Counted from the stretch's first letter, positions 26,224 to 36,271 are shown. The stretch: DNA of 64,000 nucleotides from an uncultured Sphingomonas sp. (GCF_936927845.1 NZ_CAKZHV010000068.1:1-64000); one strand, 5' to 3'. Made by a program: numbers and translations. The notes: a model not told the origin generated them from the sequence alone.

Positions 26224-28476
26224 GTGATTGAGGTGGGAACAGGCGTGCGGATGGGGCGCCGCGACGTGATGAAAGCAAGCGCCCTGCTCGCGGCCTCCGC
26301 CTGGGCGCCGGTCGCGACCGCGCGCGACACGCGTGACCACGGCGCGCGCATCCGCGATCTGTTGTCGCGCATGACGCTGGCCGAGAAGATCGGGCAGATG
26401 AACCAGATCGCGGGCGGGCGGCAGAAAGCGCTCAATTCGCGGCTCGACGCCGGCATGCTCGACCGGGTGCGCCGCGGCGAGATGGGCTCGTTCCTCCACG
26501 TCGCCGGGGCCGAGCCGCTCAGGCGATTGCAAAAGATCGCGGTTGAGGAATCGCGGCTCGGCATCCCATTGCTGTTCGCGATGGACGTGATCCACGGGTA
26601 TCGCACCACGCTGCCGGTGCCGCTCGCGCTCGCCGCGGGCTGGGATCCGGCGATGATGGAACGGGCCGCCGCGCTGATGGCGGAAGAAGCGTGGGCGGCC
26701 GGGCTGCACTGGACCTTCACGCCGATGGTCGACGTCGCGCGCGATCCGCGCTGGGGCCGCGTGGTCGAGGGGGCGGGCGAGGACGCGTATCTCAGCAGCC
26801 GCATGGCGGAAGCGCAGGTCCGCGGGCTGGAGGGGCCGGTGCGACGCGCGGGTGAGCCGCCGGCCAAGGGTCGCGTGCTGTCGTGCAGCAAGCATTTCGT
26901 CGGCTATGGCGCGGTCGCAGGCGGGCGCGATTACGACAGTGCCGACGTGTCCGAGCGGACGCTGCACGAGGTCTATCTGCCGCCGTTCCACGCCGCGATG
27001 CGCGCGGGCTCTGGCAGCTTCATGACCGCGTTCAACGACGTTGCGGGCGTGCCGATGACCGCGAACGAGGCGCTGGTGGGCGGCGAATTGCGCGGACGCT
27101 GGGGCTATCAGGGGCTGGTCGTCAGCGACTGGAATGCGATTCCCGAGTTGATCAACCACGGCGTGGCCGCGACCCCGGCCGAGGCCGCCGCGCTGGCGCT
27201 GCGCGCGGGCGTCGACATGGACATGGCGAGCAGCACCTACGCCGATCATCTGGCGACCGCCGTCACGGCGGACGCGTCACTCGTCCCCCTGATCGACCAG
27301 GCGGTGACGCGCATCCTGACGACGAAGGCGCGGCTGGGCTTGTTCGACGATCCATACCGCTTCGGCGACGCGGCGCGCGAGAAAGCACCGCTCGCGCGCG
27401 GAACGGCACGTGAGCTGGCGACGCGCTCGATCGTGCTGCTGCGCAACGAGGGCGCCGTGCTGCCGCTCAAGCCCGCCGCGCGGATCGCGCTGATCGGTGC
27501 TCTGGCTGATGACGCGTCCTCCGCGCTCGGATCGTGGCGCGCGCGCGGGCAGACAGAGGATGCGGTGACGCTGCGCCGCGCGCTGCCGCAAGCGACGTTC
27601 GATCCCGGCACCGACCCCGCCGCCGCACGCGTCGCTGCAAGCGCCGATGTCGTGTTGCTCGCGATCGGTGAGGATTACGACATGACGGGTGAGGCGCGCA
27701 GCCGCTCGGACATCGCGCTGCCGGGGGCGCAGCAGGCGCTGATCGATGCAGTCCGCGCGGCCGGCAAGCCGATCGTCGCCATCCTGATGGGCGGCCGACC
27801 ATTGGCGCTGGAGCGCGCGCTTACCAATATCCCGGCGGTTCTCCAGACCTGGTTCCTGGGGATCGAGAGCGGTCCGGCGATCGCCGATGTATTGTGGGGC
27901 AAGGTGTCGCCCGCGGGCCGATTGCCGATCGAAATGCCGCGCACGACCGGGCAATTGCCCATGAGCTACGCGCACGTGCCGACCGGGCGACCGGCAAACC
28001 CCGACCTGGCGGTCGACAGCGCGCGCTATCACGACGGCGCCATCGGGCCGCTGTTCGCGTTCGGTCACGGCCTGAGCTACGCGCGCTTCCGCTACTCGCC
28101 GCTGACGATCGAGCAGCGCAGCGATGCGGCGGTGATCAGCGTTGCCGTCACCAACGACGGCAGCGTGAAAGCGGACGAGGTCGTTCAGCTCTACGTGCGC
28201 GATCCGGTCGCTTCGGTAGCACGCCCGATCGCCGAGCTGCGCGGGTTCGGCCGCGTCGCGCTCGCGCCGGGTGAGCAGCGAACGGTGCGCTTCACGCTCG
28301 ATCACGCGCAAGTGGCGTTGTGGAAGGCAGGCAAATGGGTGATCGAGGCGGGCGCAATCGAGGTGATGGTGGGCAGCTCGTCGGCCGACATCCGGCAGCG
28401 CGGACGCTTCAGCGTCGCCGCGGGCGAAGGGACCGTACCCGCGGCATCGATCGCGACACTGGTGGAGGTGGTATGA
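26224..28476 (+). CDS. bglX: GH3 beta-glucosidase, exported (Tat-like signal)
   Basis: The 750-residue protein has the full BglX layout. The N-terminal GH3 domain begins IRDLLSRMTLAEKIGQMNQ and contains the KHFVGYGA segment and the nucleophile Asp in LVVSDWNA. The C-terminal GH3 domain follows (LRNEGAVLPL, AIGEDYDMTGEARSR), and then a fibronectin-III-like end (FGHGLSYARF). The N-terminus MGRRDVMKASALLAAS... looks like a Tat signal, so it acts in the periplasm or outside. The GTG 26224 start has GAAGGGG in front; an ATG at 26251 is the alternative and gives a cleaner Tat signal. It would release glucose from beta-glucosides to feed the lactone/gluconate path. The stop overlaps the next gene (ATGA). 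Confidence 0.9.
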   Translation: MIEVGTGVRMGRRDVMKASALLAASAWAPVATARDTRDHGARIRDLLSRMTLAEKIGQMNQIAGGRQKALNSRLDAGMLDRVRRGEMGSFLHVAGAEPLRRLQKIAVEESRLGIPLLFAMDVIHGYRTTLPVPLALAAGWDPAMMERAAALMAEEAWAAGLHWTFTPMVDVARDPRWGRVVEGAGEDAYLSSRMAEAQVRGLEGPVRRAGEPPAKGRVLSCSKHFVGYGAVAGGRDYDSADVSERTLHEVYLPPFHAAMRAGSGSFMTAFNDVAGVPMTANEALVGGELRGRWGYQGLVVSDWNAIPELINHGVAATPAEAAALALRAGVDMDMASSTYADHLATAVTADASLVPLIDQAVTRILTTKARLGLFDDPYRFGDAAREKAPLARGTARELATRSIVLLRNEGAVLPLKPAARIALIGALADDASSALGSWRARGQTEDAVTLRRALPQATFDPGTDPAAARVAASADVVLLAIGEDYDMTGEARSRSDIALPGAQQALIDAVRAAGKPIVAILMGGRPLALERALTNIPAVLQTWFLGIESGPAIADVLWGKVSPAGRLPIEMPRTTGQLPMSYAHVPTGRPANPDLAVDSARYHDGAIGPLFAFGHGLSYARFRYSPLTIEQRSDAAVISVAVTNDGSVKADEVVQLYVRDPVASVARPIAELRGFGRVALAPGEQRTVRFTLDHAQVALWKAGKWVIEAGAIEVMVGSSSADIRQRGRFSVAAGEGTVPAASIATLVEVV

Positions 28477-29531
28477 GCGTGGACGACCGGGCGATGGCGG
28501 GAATGACGCGCCGCGCGGCGATGATCGGCGGCGCGGCGGCGATCGCCAATGCGGCGGTCGGCTTCGCGGCGATCGCGCGACCCGGCGGCCGCATGCCCTC
28601 GGCGGGTACGATCACGCGCTTCGATCCCGCGCTCGACCGCTTGCTCGATCCATCCGCGCCGATCGAGCTGATCGCGCGCGGGTATCAATGGGCGGAAGGC
28701 CCGGTGTGGGTCAAGGAGGGTGGTTATCTGCTGTTCTCCGACGTGCCCGCCAACACGGTACACCGCTGGACCGCGCGCGAGGGCGCGCAACCGTTCCTCC
28801 AACCCTCCGGGCTCAACGGTCCGATCCCCGCCGGCATCCGCGAGGCGGGCGCGAACGGGTTGGCGATCGACGCGTCGGGCGCGCTGGTGATGGCGGATTC
28901 GGGCACGCGCGCAATCGCGCGGGTCGACCTGGCGACGAAGCGCAAGACGATCCTGGCCGATCGATACCGCGGCAAACGCTTCAACAGCTGCAACGACGTG
29001 ACGATCGCGCGCGAGGGCACGATCTACTTCACCGACCCGCCCTATGGCCTCGCGGAAGGGGATTCCTCGCCCCTGAAAGAGCTGGCGTTCAACGGTGTTT
29101 ATCGCCTGCGCCCCGGCGGCGCGGTGGAGTTGCTCGACGGCAGCCTCAAGCGGCCGAACGGTATCGCGCTTTCACCGACGCAAGATCGATTATACGTCGG
29201 CTGCTCCGACGAGTCCGCGCCCGAAATCCGCGTCTTTGATCTGGCGCGTGACGGATCGGTCGTGCAGGGCCGGCAATTGGTCGACTTCACGCCCGAGTTC
29301 AGGCGCGGGTTGCCCGGCCTGCCCGATGGCATGAAGGTCGCGCGCAGCGGGCATCTGTTCGCGAGCGCGCCCGGCGGGCTTTACGTGCTGGCGCCCGATG
29401 GGCGCAAGCTCGGGTTGATCGCGCGTGGCAAGCCGATCGCCAATTGCGCGTTCGGCGAGGACGGGCGAACGCTGTTCATGGCGAGCAGCGACGCGATCCT
29501 GCGGCTGCGCTTGCGGGCCAAGGTCGCCTGA
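28473..29531 (+). CDS. SMP-30/gluconolactonase family protein, exported
   Basis: The 352-residue protein has a Tat-like start (MTRRAAMIGGAAAIANA) and a six-bladed propeller of the SMP-30/LRE family. Likely metal ligands are Glu in QWAEGPVW, Asn and Asp in NSCNDV and Asp in GLPDGMK. It would hydrolyse glucono- or another sugar lactone to the acid in the periplasm. The ATGA overlap with the GH3 gene and nearness to gntP/gntK fit a glucoside-to-gluconate route. The substrate is inferred from context. Confidence 0.88.
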   Translation: MSVDDRAMAGMTRRAAMIGGAAAIANAAVGFAAIARPGGRMPSAGTITRFDPALDRLLDPSAPIELIARGYQWAEGPVWVKEGGYLLFSDVPANTVHRWTAREGAQPFLQPSGLNGPIPAGIREAGANGLAIDASGALVMADSGTRAIARVDLATKRKTILADRYRGKRFNSCNDVTIAREGTIYFTDPPYGLAEGDSSPLKELAFNGVYRLRPGGAVELLDGSLKRPNGIALSPTQDRLYVGCSDESAPEIRVFDLARDGSVVQGRQLVDFTPEFRRGLPGLPDGMKVARSGHLFASAPGGLYVLAPDGRKLGLIARGKPIANCAFGEDGRTLFMASSDAILRLRLRAKVA

Positions 29532-29540
29532 GCGGCCGGC

Positions 29541-31190
29541 TCAGGCCGCCATCCGCCAGGTTCCGCGCCCGGCCGCCTTCGCCTCGTACAGCGCGCGGTC
29601 GGCGCGCGCCATCACCGCGCGCTCGGTCACCAGCGGCGAGGCCGACCAGGTCGCGCCCGGACTGGCGCCGACGCGCAATTCGCTGTCACCGCACGCCTCG
29701 TACCGCCCCTGCAAAGCGGTGACGGTGCGTTCGGCGAGGAACGCCAGCTTGGTCACGTCCGCGCCGACCAGCACCACGGCGAACTCGTCGCCGCCCAGCC
29801 GCGCAACCAGATCGTCGTGGCGCACCGCGCCGCGCAGGCGAATTGCGGTTTCGACCAGGATCGCGTCGCCCGCCTCATGGCCTAGGTGGTCGTTGACCTG
29901 TTTGAACCCGTCCAGGTCGACCAGCATTACTCCGCAGGCGAGATCGCCCGGCAGTGCGCGCAGGCGGCTTTCCAGCCCGCGGCGGTTCAACAAACCGGTG
30001 AGCGGATCGGTCGTCGCCTGCACCTCGGCCCGGATGCGCCGTTCGTGTTCCTCGGTCAGGTCGATCGTCACGCCGACCAGTCGCTCCGGACGACCGTCCT
30101 CGTCGCGCAGCAGCCGACGGTCGCAGCGCATCCAATGCACGCCGCTGTGCGTCTGCAGGCGGTATTCGACCGAGGAGCGGTCGCGCTTGCCCTCGATCAG
30201 CTCCTGCAGGTCGGCGTTGGCGCGATCCTCGGGCAGGATGTGTGCGCTGAATTCCTGTAGGTCGTACGGTCCGGTGCCAGGCCCGGCGACGAACTGGGCG
30301 AGTTGCTCCGACGTCTCGAACGCACCGCTTGCGATGTCCATGTGCCACGATCCGCCGCGCACCGCCGCGGTGATGAGCGACAGCCGCGCATTCACCTCCA
30401 GCAGGCGACGCTCGGCCTCGCGCTGCTGCGTGATGTCCTCGACATGGCCGAAAAAGCGGGTGACGCGGCCCTGGTCGTCACGCACCGCCGACACTTCCAG
30501 CTTGGCGTAAACAAGCGTTCCGTCGCGGCGCAGGAAGCGCTTTTCCATGTTGTAGCCAACGCGCTTGCCCAGCAGCGTTTCGCGCAGCTGCCGCAGGTCG
30601 AGCTCGATATCGTCGGGGTGCGTCAGCTCGACGATGCTGACCCCGATCAGCTCCACGGCCGGTCGCCCGACCATCGCCGCGAATTTCGCATTGGCGCGCA
30701 CGATGCGCCCCTCGGTGTCGACGATCGTCTTGCCCGCCGGCGCATTCTCGAACGCTTCGGCGAACATCGCCTCGCTGCGGGCGATCTCGAGCTGGAGGTC
30801 GTCGCGGTTGCTGATCTGCGTGACCAGCACGATGACGCCGAGCACGCGACCCTCGGCGTCGCGGTCGGGCATGTAGCTGCCCTGGACGCGACGCCGATGA
30901 TCGTGGTCGAAGATGTGGTATTCGTAGGTGACCTCTTCGCCCTGCATCGCGCGGTGCAGTTGCGCGGCGATCTGGGGATAATTGCGGTCGCCGACGATCT
31001 CCCGCACGTAGCGGCCGACGATCTGCTCGGGTGCGATGCCGCGCCAGCGCGCGTAGGTCTGGTTGGCGTAGCGGTAGCGCAGGTCGGGGCCGAAATAGGC
31101 CACGAGCCCGGGGAGCAGGTCAAGGATGTGCCGCGGGGTGAGCGTCTGGTCTGGCTCGTGCGTATCCCCGGGCTGGATCGGCGAGGTCAT
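29541..31190 (-). CDS. diguanylate cyclase with three PAS domains
   Basis: The 549-residue cytoplasmic protein has three PAS/PAC modules (about residues 15-130, 135-260 and 265-380, each with a sensor strand and PAC-like ends such as FFGHVEDITQQREAE). A GGDEF domain follows. The active site GGDEF is intact at residues 466-470 (ARLGGDEF), and the inhibitory I-site RHDD lies five residues before it. It should make cyclic di-GMP with product feedback inhibition. There are no membrane helices or EAL domain. It stands alone and converges with the SMP-30 gene. Confidence 0.93.
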   Translation of the reverse strand: MTSPIQPGDTHEPDQTLTPRHILDLLPGLVAYFGPDLRYRYANQTYARWRGIAPEQIVGRYVREIVGDRNYPQIAAQLHRAMQGEEVTYEYHIFDHDHRRRVQGSYMPDRDAEGRVLGVIVLVTQISNRDDLQLEIARSEAMFAEAFENAPAGKTIVDTEGRIVRANAKFAAMVGRPAVELIGVSIVELTHPDDIELDLRQLRETLLGKRVGYNMEKRFLRRDGTLVYAKLEVSAVRDDQGRVTRFFGHVEDITQQREAERRLLEVNARLSLITAAVRGGSWHMDIASGAFETSEQLAQFVAGPGTGPYDLQEFSAHILPEDRANADLQELIEGKRDRSSVEYRLQTHSGVHWMRCDRRLLRDEDGRPERLVGVTIDLTEEHERRIRAEVQATTDPLTGLLNRRGLESRLRALPGDLACGVMLVDLDGFKQVNDHLGHEAGDAILVETAIRLRGAVRHDDLVARLGGDEFAVVLVGADVTKLAFLAERTVTALQGRYEACGDSELRVGASPGATWSASPLVTERAVMARADRALYEAKAAGRGTWRMAA

Positions 31191-31253
31191 CGCCGATCCT
31201 TAATCGCGCCTCGGTTAACAACCTTCTTAGATGATTACCCGGCGAGGACGGGT

Positions 31254-33581
31254 TTACAGCAGCTTGTCGAGCGTGATCGGCAGGTCGCGCACGCGCTTGC
31301 CGGTCGCGTTGAACACCGCGTTCGCGACCGCGGCCGCGACCCCGGTGATGCCGATCTCGCCCACGCCGCCCGCACCCATCGGCGCGTGTGGATCGGGCAC
31401 GTCGGTCCACATCACCTCGATCTCGGGCACGTCCATGTGCACGGGCACGTGATATTCGGCGAGGCTGGGGTTCATGATCCGCCCCTTGCGCTCGTCATAC
31501 TGCGTTTCCTCCATCAGCGCGAGGCCGAGGCCCATGATGATCCCGCCGCGGAACTGGCTCGCGGCGGTCTTCGGGTTGAGGATGCGCCCGCAGTCGAACG
31601 AGCCGAGGAAGCGCGACACGCGCAGCTCGCCCGTCACCGCATTGACGCGCACTTCGCAAAACATGGCGCCGTGTGAGTGCATCGACCAGTGCGTCGTCTC
31701 GAGCGGGGAGGGCGGCTCGGCCTCGACCACCAGTTCGTCACGCTGCGCGCGCGACAGGATGGAGGCATAGCTCTCGTGCGCGGACGGATCGTCGATCTTT
31801 GCGAGCCCGCCGTTCACGCCGGTCACCGCGTCGGCGTCGAGCCCGGCGAGCGGCGAGTCGTTGCCCGCGAGCTTAAGCAATTCGGTGACGAGCGCGCGGT
31901 GCGCCGCCATGACCGACGCGCCGATTGCCGCGGTCTGCTGCGACCCGCCCGCCATGACGGTGCCGGGCAGCGTGCTGTTACCGTAGTTGAACGCGACCTG
32001 CTCCATCGGCAGGCCGAGTCGGTCGGCGGCGACCTGCGTCTGCGCGGTCGCGGTACCCATTCCCATGTCGTGCGCGGCGATGTCGATCACGGCACCGTCG
32101 GCTCGCAGCGTGATCCGCGCCGCGCCGCCGGGCATGCGGTAATAGGGGTAGGTCGCGGTCGCGACACCGGTGCCGATCAACCATTCGCCCTCGCGCCTCG
32201 TGCCGGGCGCCTGACGTTTGGACCAGCCGAAACGTTCGGCCCCGTCGCGAAACGCCTTCTCTACCTCACGCGAGGAGAAGGGTGCGCCGGTCGTCGGATC
32301 CTTGTCAGGCTCGTTGCGCAGGCGCAGCTCGACCGGGTCGAGGCCGATGTCGTGCGCGAGTTCGTCGATCGCGCTTTCCAGCGCAAAGGTGCCGACCGCC
32401 TCACCGGGCGCGCGCATGAAGGTGTTGGCGACCATGTCGAGATAGGCGACCTCGACGTCGAGCTTCATCGTCTTGGTCGCATAGGCGCTGCGCGCGGGCA
32501 GGATGAACGGCTCGGGCAGCACATTGTGGTGGCTCATCGCGGTCGTGCCGGTGTGGATCAGCGCGTCGAAGCGTCCGTCCGCATCGGCGCCGAGCGCAAC
32601 ACGCTGTTCGGTGATCGTGCGCCCGCCGACGATGCGATAGACCCCCTCGCGCGAGAGCATCAGCCGGACCGGGCGCCCGGCCAGTTTCGATGCGGCGGCG
32701 GCGAGCACCTGATGTTGCCACAACCCCTTGCCGCCGAAACCGCCGCCGACGAACGGCGAGGTGACGTGGACCTGATCCTCGTCGATCCCGAACACGTGGC
32801 CGAGCGACCAGGCAGTGTGCGCGACCATCTGCGACGCATCGTGGACGCGCAGGTGATCGCCGTCCCACGCGACGGTGACCGCGTGAAGCTCGATCGCGTT
32901 ATGGCTGTGCCGCGGCGTGGTGTAATGCTGGTCGACCTTGTGCACCGCGTGCGCCAGCGCTTCCTCGGCGCTGCCGTTCTCGAACTTGAGCGGCTGTCCC
33001 ATGAACTGGCCGGGTTCGACGCCCTTGGCCTTCGCCTCGGCGAGCGCGGTGACCGCGTGCTCCTCCTCGTAGGCGACGTGGATCAGCGCGGCGGCGTGGT
33101 CGGCCTGTTCCTGCGTCTCGGCGAGCACGAGTGCGACCGGTTCGCCGTTCCAATACACCTTCGCGTCCTGCATCACGGGTAGGTCGTTACCGCCGCACGC
33201 TTTTTCCGCGGTCATGAACAGCGGCATCGGCTTCATGCGCGGCGCGTTGCGGTAGCTCATGACGAGGGCGACGCCCGGCGCAGCCTCAGCAGCGGTGGTG
33301 TCCAGCGCGCTGATCGTGCCCTTGGCGACCGTGCTGAACACGAGGCTGGCGTAGAGCATGCCGTCGAGCGGGAATTCGGCCGCATAGGGTGCGGCGCCGC
33401 GCACCTTGACGGGACCGTCGACGCGCGAGACCGGGCGGCCGATATGGCCGTGCTGCGCGCGGATCAGTGGATCGGGCTTGCCGCCCGGCATCCAGCTGTC
33501 GGGGGCCATCTGAACCGCCTTCGCCATCACGGCCGATGCCGCGCCCTGTACCGCCTGCTTGGCGTCCTCGACGACCTTCAT
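31254..33581 (-). CDS. paoC: aldehyde oxidoreductase, molybdenum-binding subunit (PaoC-like)
   Basis: The 775-residue xanthine oxidase-family large subunit has an a/b-hammerhead domain (IGRPVSRVDGPVKVRGAAPY) and molybdopterin-binding blocks with SPFVGGGFGGKG, MRAPGEA and GGSQQTAAIG. The catalytic Glu sits in GVGEIGITG near the C-terminus. It oxidises aldehydes to acids at the Mo centre. The start is ATG 33581, in a four-base overlap with the paoB stop; an open upstream extension over paoB is spurious. E. coli PaoABC is periplasmic, but here the iron-sulfur subunit shows no Tat signal. Confidence 0.9.
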   Translation of the reverse strand: MKVVEDAKQAVQGAASAVMAKAVQMAPDSWMPGGKPDPLIRAQHGHIGRPVSRVDGPVKVRGAAPYAAEFPLDGMLYASLVFSTVAKGTISALDTTAAEAAPGVALVMSYRNAPRMKPMPLFMTAEKACGGNDLPVMQDAKVYWNGEPVALVLAETQEQADHAAALIHVAYEEEHAVTALAEAKAKGVEPGQFMGQPLKFENGSAEEALAHAVHKVDQHYTTPRHSHNAIELHAVTVAWDGDHLRVHDASQMVAHTAWSLGHVFGIDEDQVHVTSPFVGGGFGGKGLWQHQVLAAAASKLAGRPVRLMLSREGVYRIVGGRTITEQRVALGADADGRFDALIHTGTTAMSHHNVLPEPFILPARSAYATKTMKLDVEVAYLDMVANTFMRAPGEAVGTFALESAIDELAHDIGLDPVELRLRNEPDKDPTTGAPFSSREVEKAFRDGAERFGWSKRQAPGTRREGEWLIGTGVATATYPYYRMPGGAARITLRADGAVIDIAAHDMGMGTATAQTQVAADRLGLPMEQVAFNYGNSTLPGTVMAGGSQQTAAIGASVMAAHRALVTELLKLAGNDSPLAGLDADAVTGVNGGLAKIDDPSAHESYASILSRAQRDELVVEAEPPSPLETTHWSMHSHGAMFCEVRVNAVTGELRVSRFLGSFDCGRILNPKTAASQFRGGIIMGLGLALMEETQYDERKGRIMNPSLAEYHVPVHMDVPEIEVMWTDVPDPHAPMGAGGVGEIGITGVAAAVANAVFNATGKRVRDLPITLDKLL

Positions 33582-34561
33582 GCGTCCACTCCCGCCAGTT
33601 CGGCCAGCACGGCCGTCATTGTTCGTTTCGCGAGCTCGACCTTGAAGCCGTTGTCGCTGAGCGGCACTGCCTCGGCGAGCTCGGCCTCGGCCGCGGCGCG
33701 GAACGCATCGGGCGATGCGACCTGACCGCGCAACATCTCCTCCGCGCGCGACGCGCGCCACGGCTTGTGCGCGACGCCGCCGAGCGCGAGGCGCACGTCG
33801 CTGATGCGACCGTCTTCCAGCTCGATCGCGGCGGCGACCGAGACGAGCGCGAAGGCGTAGCTCGCGCGGTCGCGGACCTTGCGATAGGTCGAGTGCGCGG
33901 CGATCGACGCGGCGGGCAGTTCGACCGCGGTGATCAGCTCGCCGGGCTCCAGCACCGTGTCGATCTGCGGCTGGTCGCCGGGCAGGCGGTGCAACTCGGT
34001 CAGCGGCAGCGTGCGCGTGCCGCCTGCCGAGGACAGATGCACCACCGCGTCGAGCGCTGCGAGCGCGACGCACATGTCGCTCGGGTGCGTCGCGACGCAG
34101 GCATTCGATGCGCCCAAGATCGCGTGGATGCGGTTGAACCCGCCATGCGCGTCGCAACCCTGGCCGGGTTGCCGCTTGTTGCAACGCGAACCCTCGACAT
34201 CGTAGAAATAGGTGCAGCGCGTCCGCTGGAGCAGATTGCCGCCGACCGTCGCCATGTTGCGGATCTGCGCGCTCGCGCCTGCGAGGATCGCGCGCGCAAG
34301 CACCGGATAGCGGGCGCGGACCCCAGGGTGCGCCGCCAGCGCGCTGTTGGTGGTGCCCGCGCCGATCATCAGCCCGCCGTCCGGCGTTTCGGTGATGTCG
34401 CGCGACAGCCCGGTCACGTCGATCAGCGCCGCCGGGCGCTCAACCGTTTCGCGCATCAGATCGACCAGGTTGGTGCCGCCGCCCAGGTAGCGCGCGCCAC
34501 GTGCGGCGAGCTGAACCGCTTCGCCCTGATCGGTCGCGCGATTGAAGCTGAACGGGGTCAT
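33578..34561 (-). CDS. paoB: aldehyde oxidoreductase, FAD-binding subunit (PaoB-like)
   Basis: The 327-residue protein has the CO-dehydrogenase flavoprotein fold. The N-terminal FAD segments are YLGGGTNLVDLM and ASAQIRNMATVGGNLLQR, and the C-terminal domain contains YRKVRDRASYAFALVSVA. A Cys-rich insertion (RCTYFYD, SRCNKR, GQGCDA, then NACVA) matches the extra 4Fe-4S cluster that marks the PaoB type. It transfers electrons from the 2Fe-2S subunit to FAD. It overlaps paoA and paoC by four bases on either side. Confidence 0.9.
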   Translation of the reverse strand: MTPFSFNRATDQGEAVQLAARGARYLGGGTNLVDLMRETVERPAALIDVTGLSRDITETPDGGLMIGAGTTNSALAAHPGVRARYPVLARAILAGASAQIRNMATVGGNLLQRTRCTYFYDVEGSRCNKRQPGQGCDAHGGFNRIHAILGASNACVATHPSDMCVALAALDAVVHLSSAGGTRTLPLTELHRLPGDQPQIDTVLEPGELITAVELPAASIAAHSTYRKVRDRASYAFALVSVAAAIELEDGRISDVRLALGGVAHKPWRASRAEEMLRGQVASPDAFRAAAEAELAEAVPLSDNGFKVELAKRTMTAVLAELAGVDA

Positions 34562-35085
34562 TCCGCTGCCTCCAGCACCTTGGCATCGCTCGTGCCGTAC
34601 ACTTCCAGGATCGCGTCGACGATCCCGTTATGCGCGCCGCAGCGGCACAGATTGCCGCTCATCCGCTCGCGTACCTCATCGCGGGTCAGCGCGATCGTGT
34701 CCGCGTCGAGCGCGCCGGTGACGTGGCTCGGCATGCCGCGCGCGATCTCGTCCGCCATCGCCACCGCGGAACAGATCTGCCCGGGCGTGCAGTAACCGCA
34801 CTGGAACCCGTCATGCTCGACGAAAGCGGCCTGCAGCGGATGGAGCGCGTCAGCGTCGGCCAGCCCCTCGATCGTGGTGACCGCGCGTCCGTCATATTGG
34901 ACCGCGAGTGCGAGGCAGGAAACGATCCGCTCGCCGTCGACCAGCACGGTGCAGGCGCCGCACGCACCCTGATTGCAGCCTTTCTTGGTGCCGGAAAGGT
35001 GCAGTTGTTCTCGCAACAGGTCGAGCAGCGACACGCGCGGATCGCTGGGCAGGGGGACGGGCGATCCATTGACGGTGATCGGCAT
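34558..35085 (-). CDS. paoA: aldehyde oxidoreductase, 2Fe-2S subunit (PaoA-like)
   Basis: The protein of about 175 residues starts MPITVNGSPV. An N-terminal plant-type ferredoxin domain has CNQGACGACTVLVDG and IVSCLALA, and a C-terminal helical domain has CGYCTPGQICSA and GNLCRCGAHNGI. These hold the two 2Fe-2S clusters of xanthine oxidase-family enzymes. No Tat signal is visible, unlike E. coli PaoA, so the enzyme should be cytoplasmic. An upstream ATG at 35106 would add seven residues, also without a Tat motif. It is first in a three-gene operon; the PaoD-like chaperone is not adjacent. Confidence 0.9.
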   Translation of the reverse strand: MPITVNGSPVPLPSDPRVSLLDLLREQLHLSGTKKGCNQGACGACTVLVDGERIVSCLALAVQYDGRAVTTIEGLADADALHPLQAAFVEHDGFQCGYCTPGQICSAVAMADEIARGMPSHVTGALDADTIALTRDEVRERMSGNLCRCGAHNGIVDAILEVYGTSDAKVLEAAE

Positions 35086-35200
35086 GACGCTTCTCCGATG
35101 ATGCAACGTATATTAACCCGCCGGCCGAACCGCGGCAATCAGGCTGACCGCTCGGATGGTCGTAGATTGCCGCTGCAAAGGGCTCGCGTCACGCCAGCCG

Positions 35201-36271
35201 TCACTCGTCCAGCGGCAGCACCGCGTCGGGAAAGCCGAGCCCGGCGACGAAGGCGTTCCACCCAGCGATCGGCAGCGCCCCGCCGGTCGCCTGCGCGTGG
35301 CCGTTGCCGTAACGACCGTCGGCACCCGCGGGCCGATGCTCGGCAAGAAAGGCGAGCAGATCGCGCCCGCCCGCCGATCGCGCGGCAAAATGCACCCAGC
35401 CGCGTCGATAGCCGCTATTGGCGGCGATCACGACCTTGTCCTTCAACCGCCCGCGCCATTGCTGCGCGATCAGCGGGTGGATCTGGCAGGGCGAGGAGAA
35501 GAGGATCAGCGCGACGTCGCCGATCACGCGCGGCGGGACCCGGCGTGCGGCCTCGACCGCCTCGCGCACCTCGACCTTGGCGGCGACCAGCGCGCGCGCG
35601 TCGTCGCTGTCGCCCTTTGTGACGACCTTGGGGCCATCGGCCGCGAGCAGCAGCCGCAGCGCGGGCGCCGCGTCGGCCGCGCCCGTTCGCCTGGGCGCGT
35701 TGACGAGCGAGGTCGCGTCGCGCAGCGCGGTCTTGCCCCAGCGTTTCTGCGCGTCGGCCAGTTCGGGGAAGGCATCTTCGGCGGCCATGTCGCCGATCAG
35801 CCCGAGTGCCGCGAGCCATTGCAGGTCGCCTTGGTCACCGAGCGCGGCGGCGGCCCACCAGGCGATCAGCGCGCTGGTCGGTTCGGGATCGAGCCCGTGT
35901 CCGCTCAGCGTCACGCCATCCGGCGGCGTGCCGGTCGGGCGGTGATGGTCGATCGTCAGCGTTGGCACGCCCGCGAGCACGGGTTCGCCGCGCGTGCCGA
36001 GATCGGCGACGATTAGCCCGGCGGGATCGAGCGCGCGCAGGCGATCGGCGAAGGCGGGCTCCCACGGCGTTTCGCCCTTGCCGACGATCGCGGGCACGGC
36101 CTCGCGCCCGCTCGCCTCGAGCGCGCGCACCAGGATCGCGACAGCGGAGAGGCCATCAGCGTCGAAATGCCCGGCAACGGCGATGCGGCCGTCGGACACG
36201 TCACCCAGGAAATGCGCCATTCCTTCGCGCGCAAGCCCGCGGGGATCATCGTTGGTGAGCGAACCGATCAT
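35201..36271 (-). CDS. DHH superfamily phosphoesterase
   Basis: The 356-residue protein has DHH-family metal motifs in order: GHFDADGLSA (residues about 33-42), VADLGTRG, TIDHHRPTG and GDMAAED. A C-terminal DHHA1-like domain contains NSGYRRGWVHFAARS and GHAQATGGALP. It is shorter than RecJ and resembles single-domain DHH/DHHA1 proteins that cleave short oligonucleotides, cyclic dinucleotides or phosphate esters. The substrate cannot be assigned. It stands 38 bp from the metallophosphoesterase gene on the same strand, which suggests co-transcription. Confidence 0.82.
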   Translation of the reverse strand: MIGSLTNDDPRGLAREGMAHFLGDVSDGRIAVAGHFDADGLSAVAILVRALEASGREAVPAIVGKGETPWEPAFADRLRALDPAGLIVADLGTRGEPVLAGVPTLTIDHHRPTGTPPDGVTLSGHGLDPEPTSALIAWWAAAALGDQGDLQWLAALGLIGDMAAEDAFPELADAQKRWGKTALRDATSLVNAPRRTGAADAAPALRLLLAADGPKVVTKGDSDDARALVAAKVEVREAVEAARRVPPRVIGDVALILFSSPCQIHPLIAQQWRGRLKDKVVIAANSGYRRGWVHFAARSAGGRDLLAFLAEHRPAGADGRYGNGHAQATGGALPIAGWNAFVAGLGFPDAVLPLDE

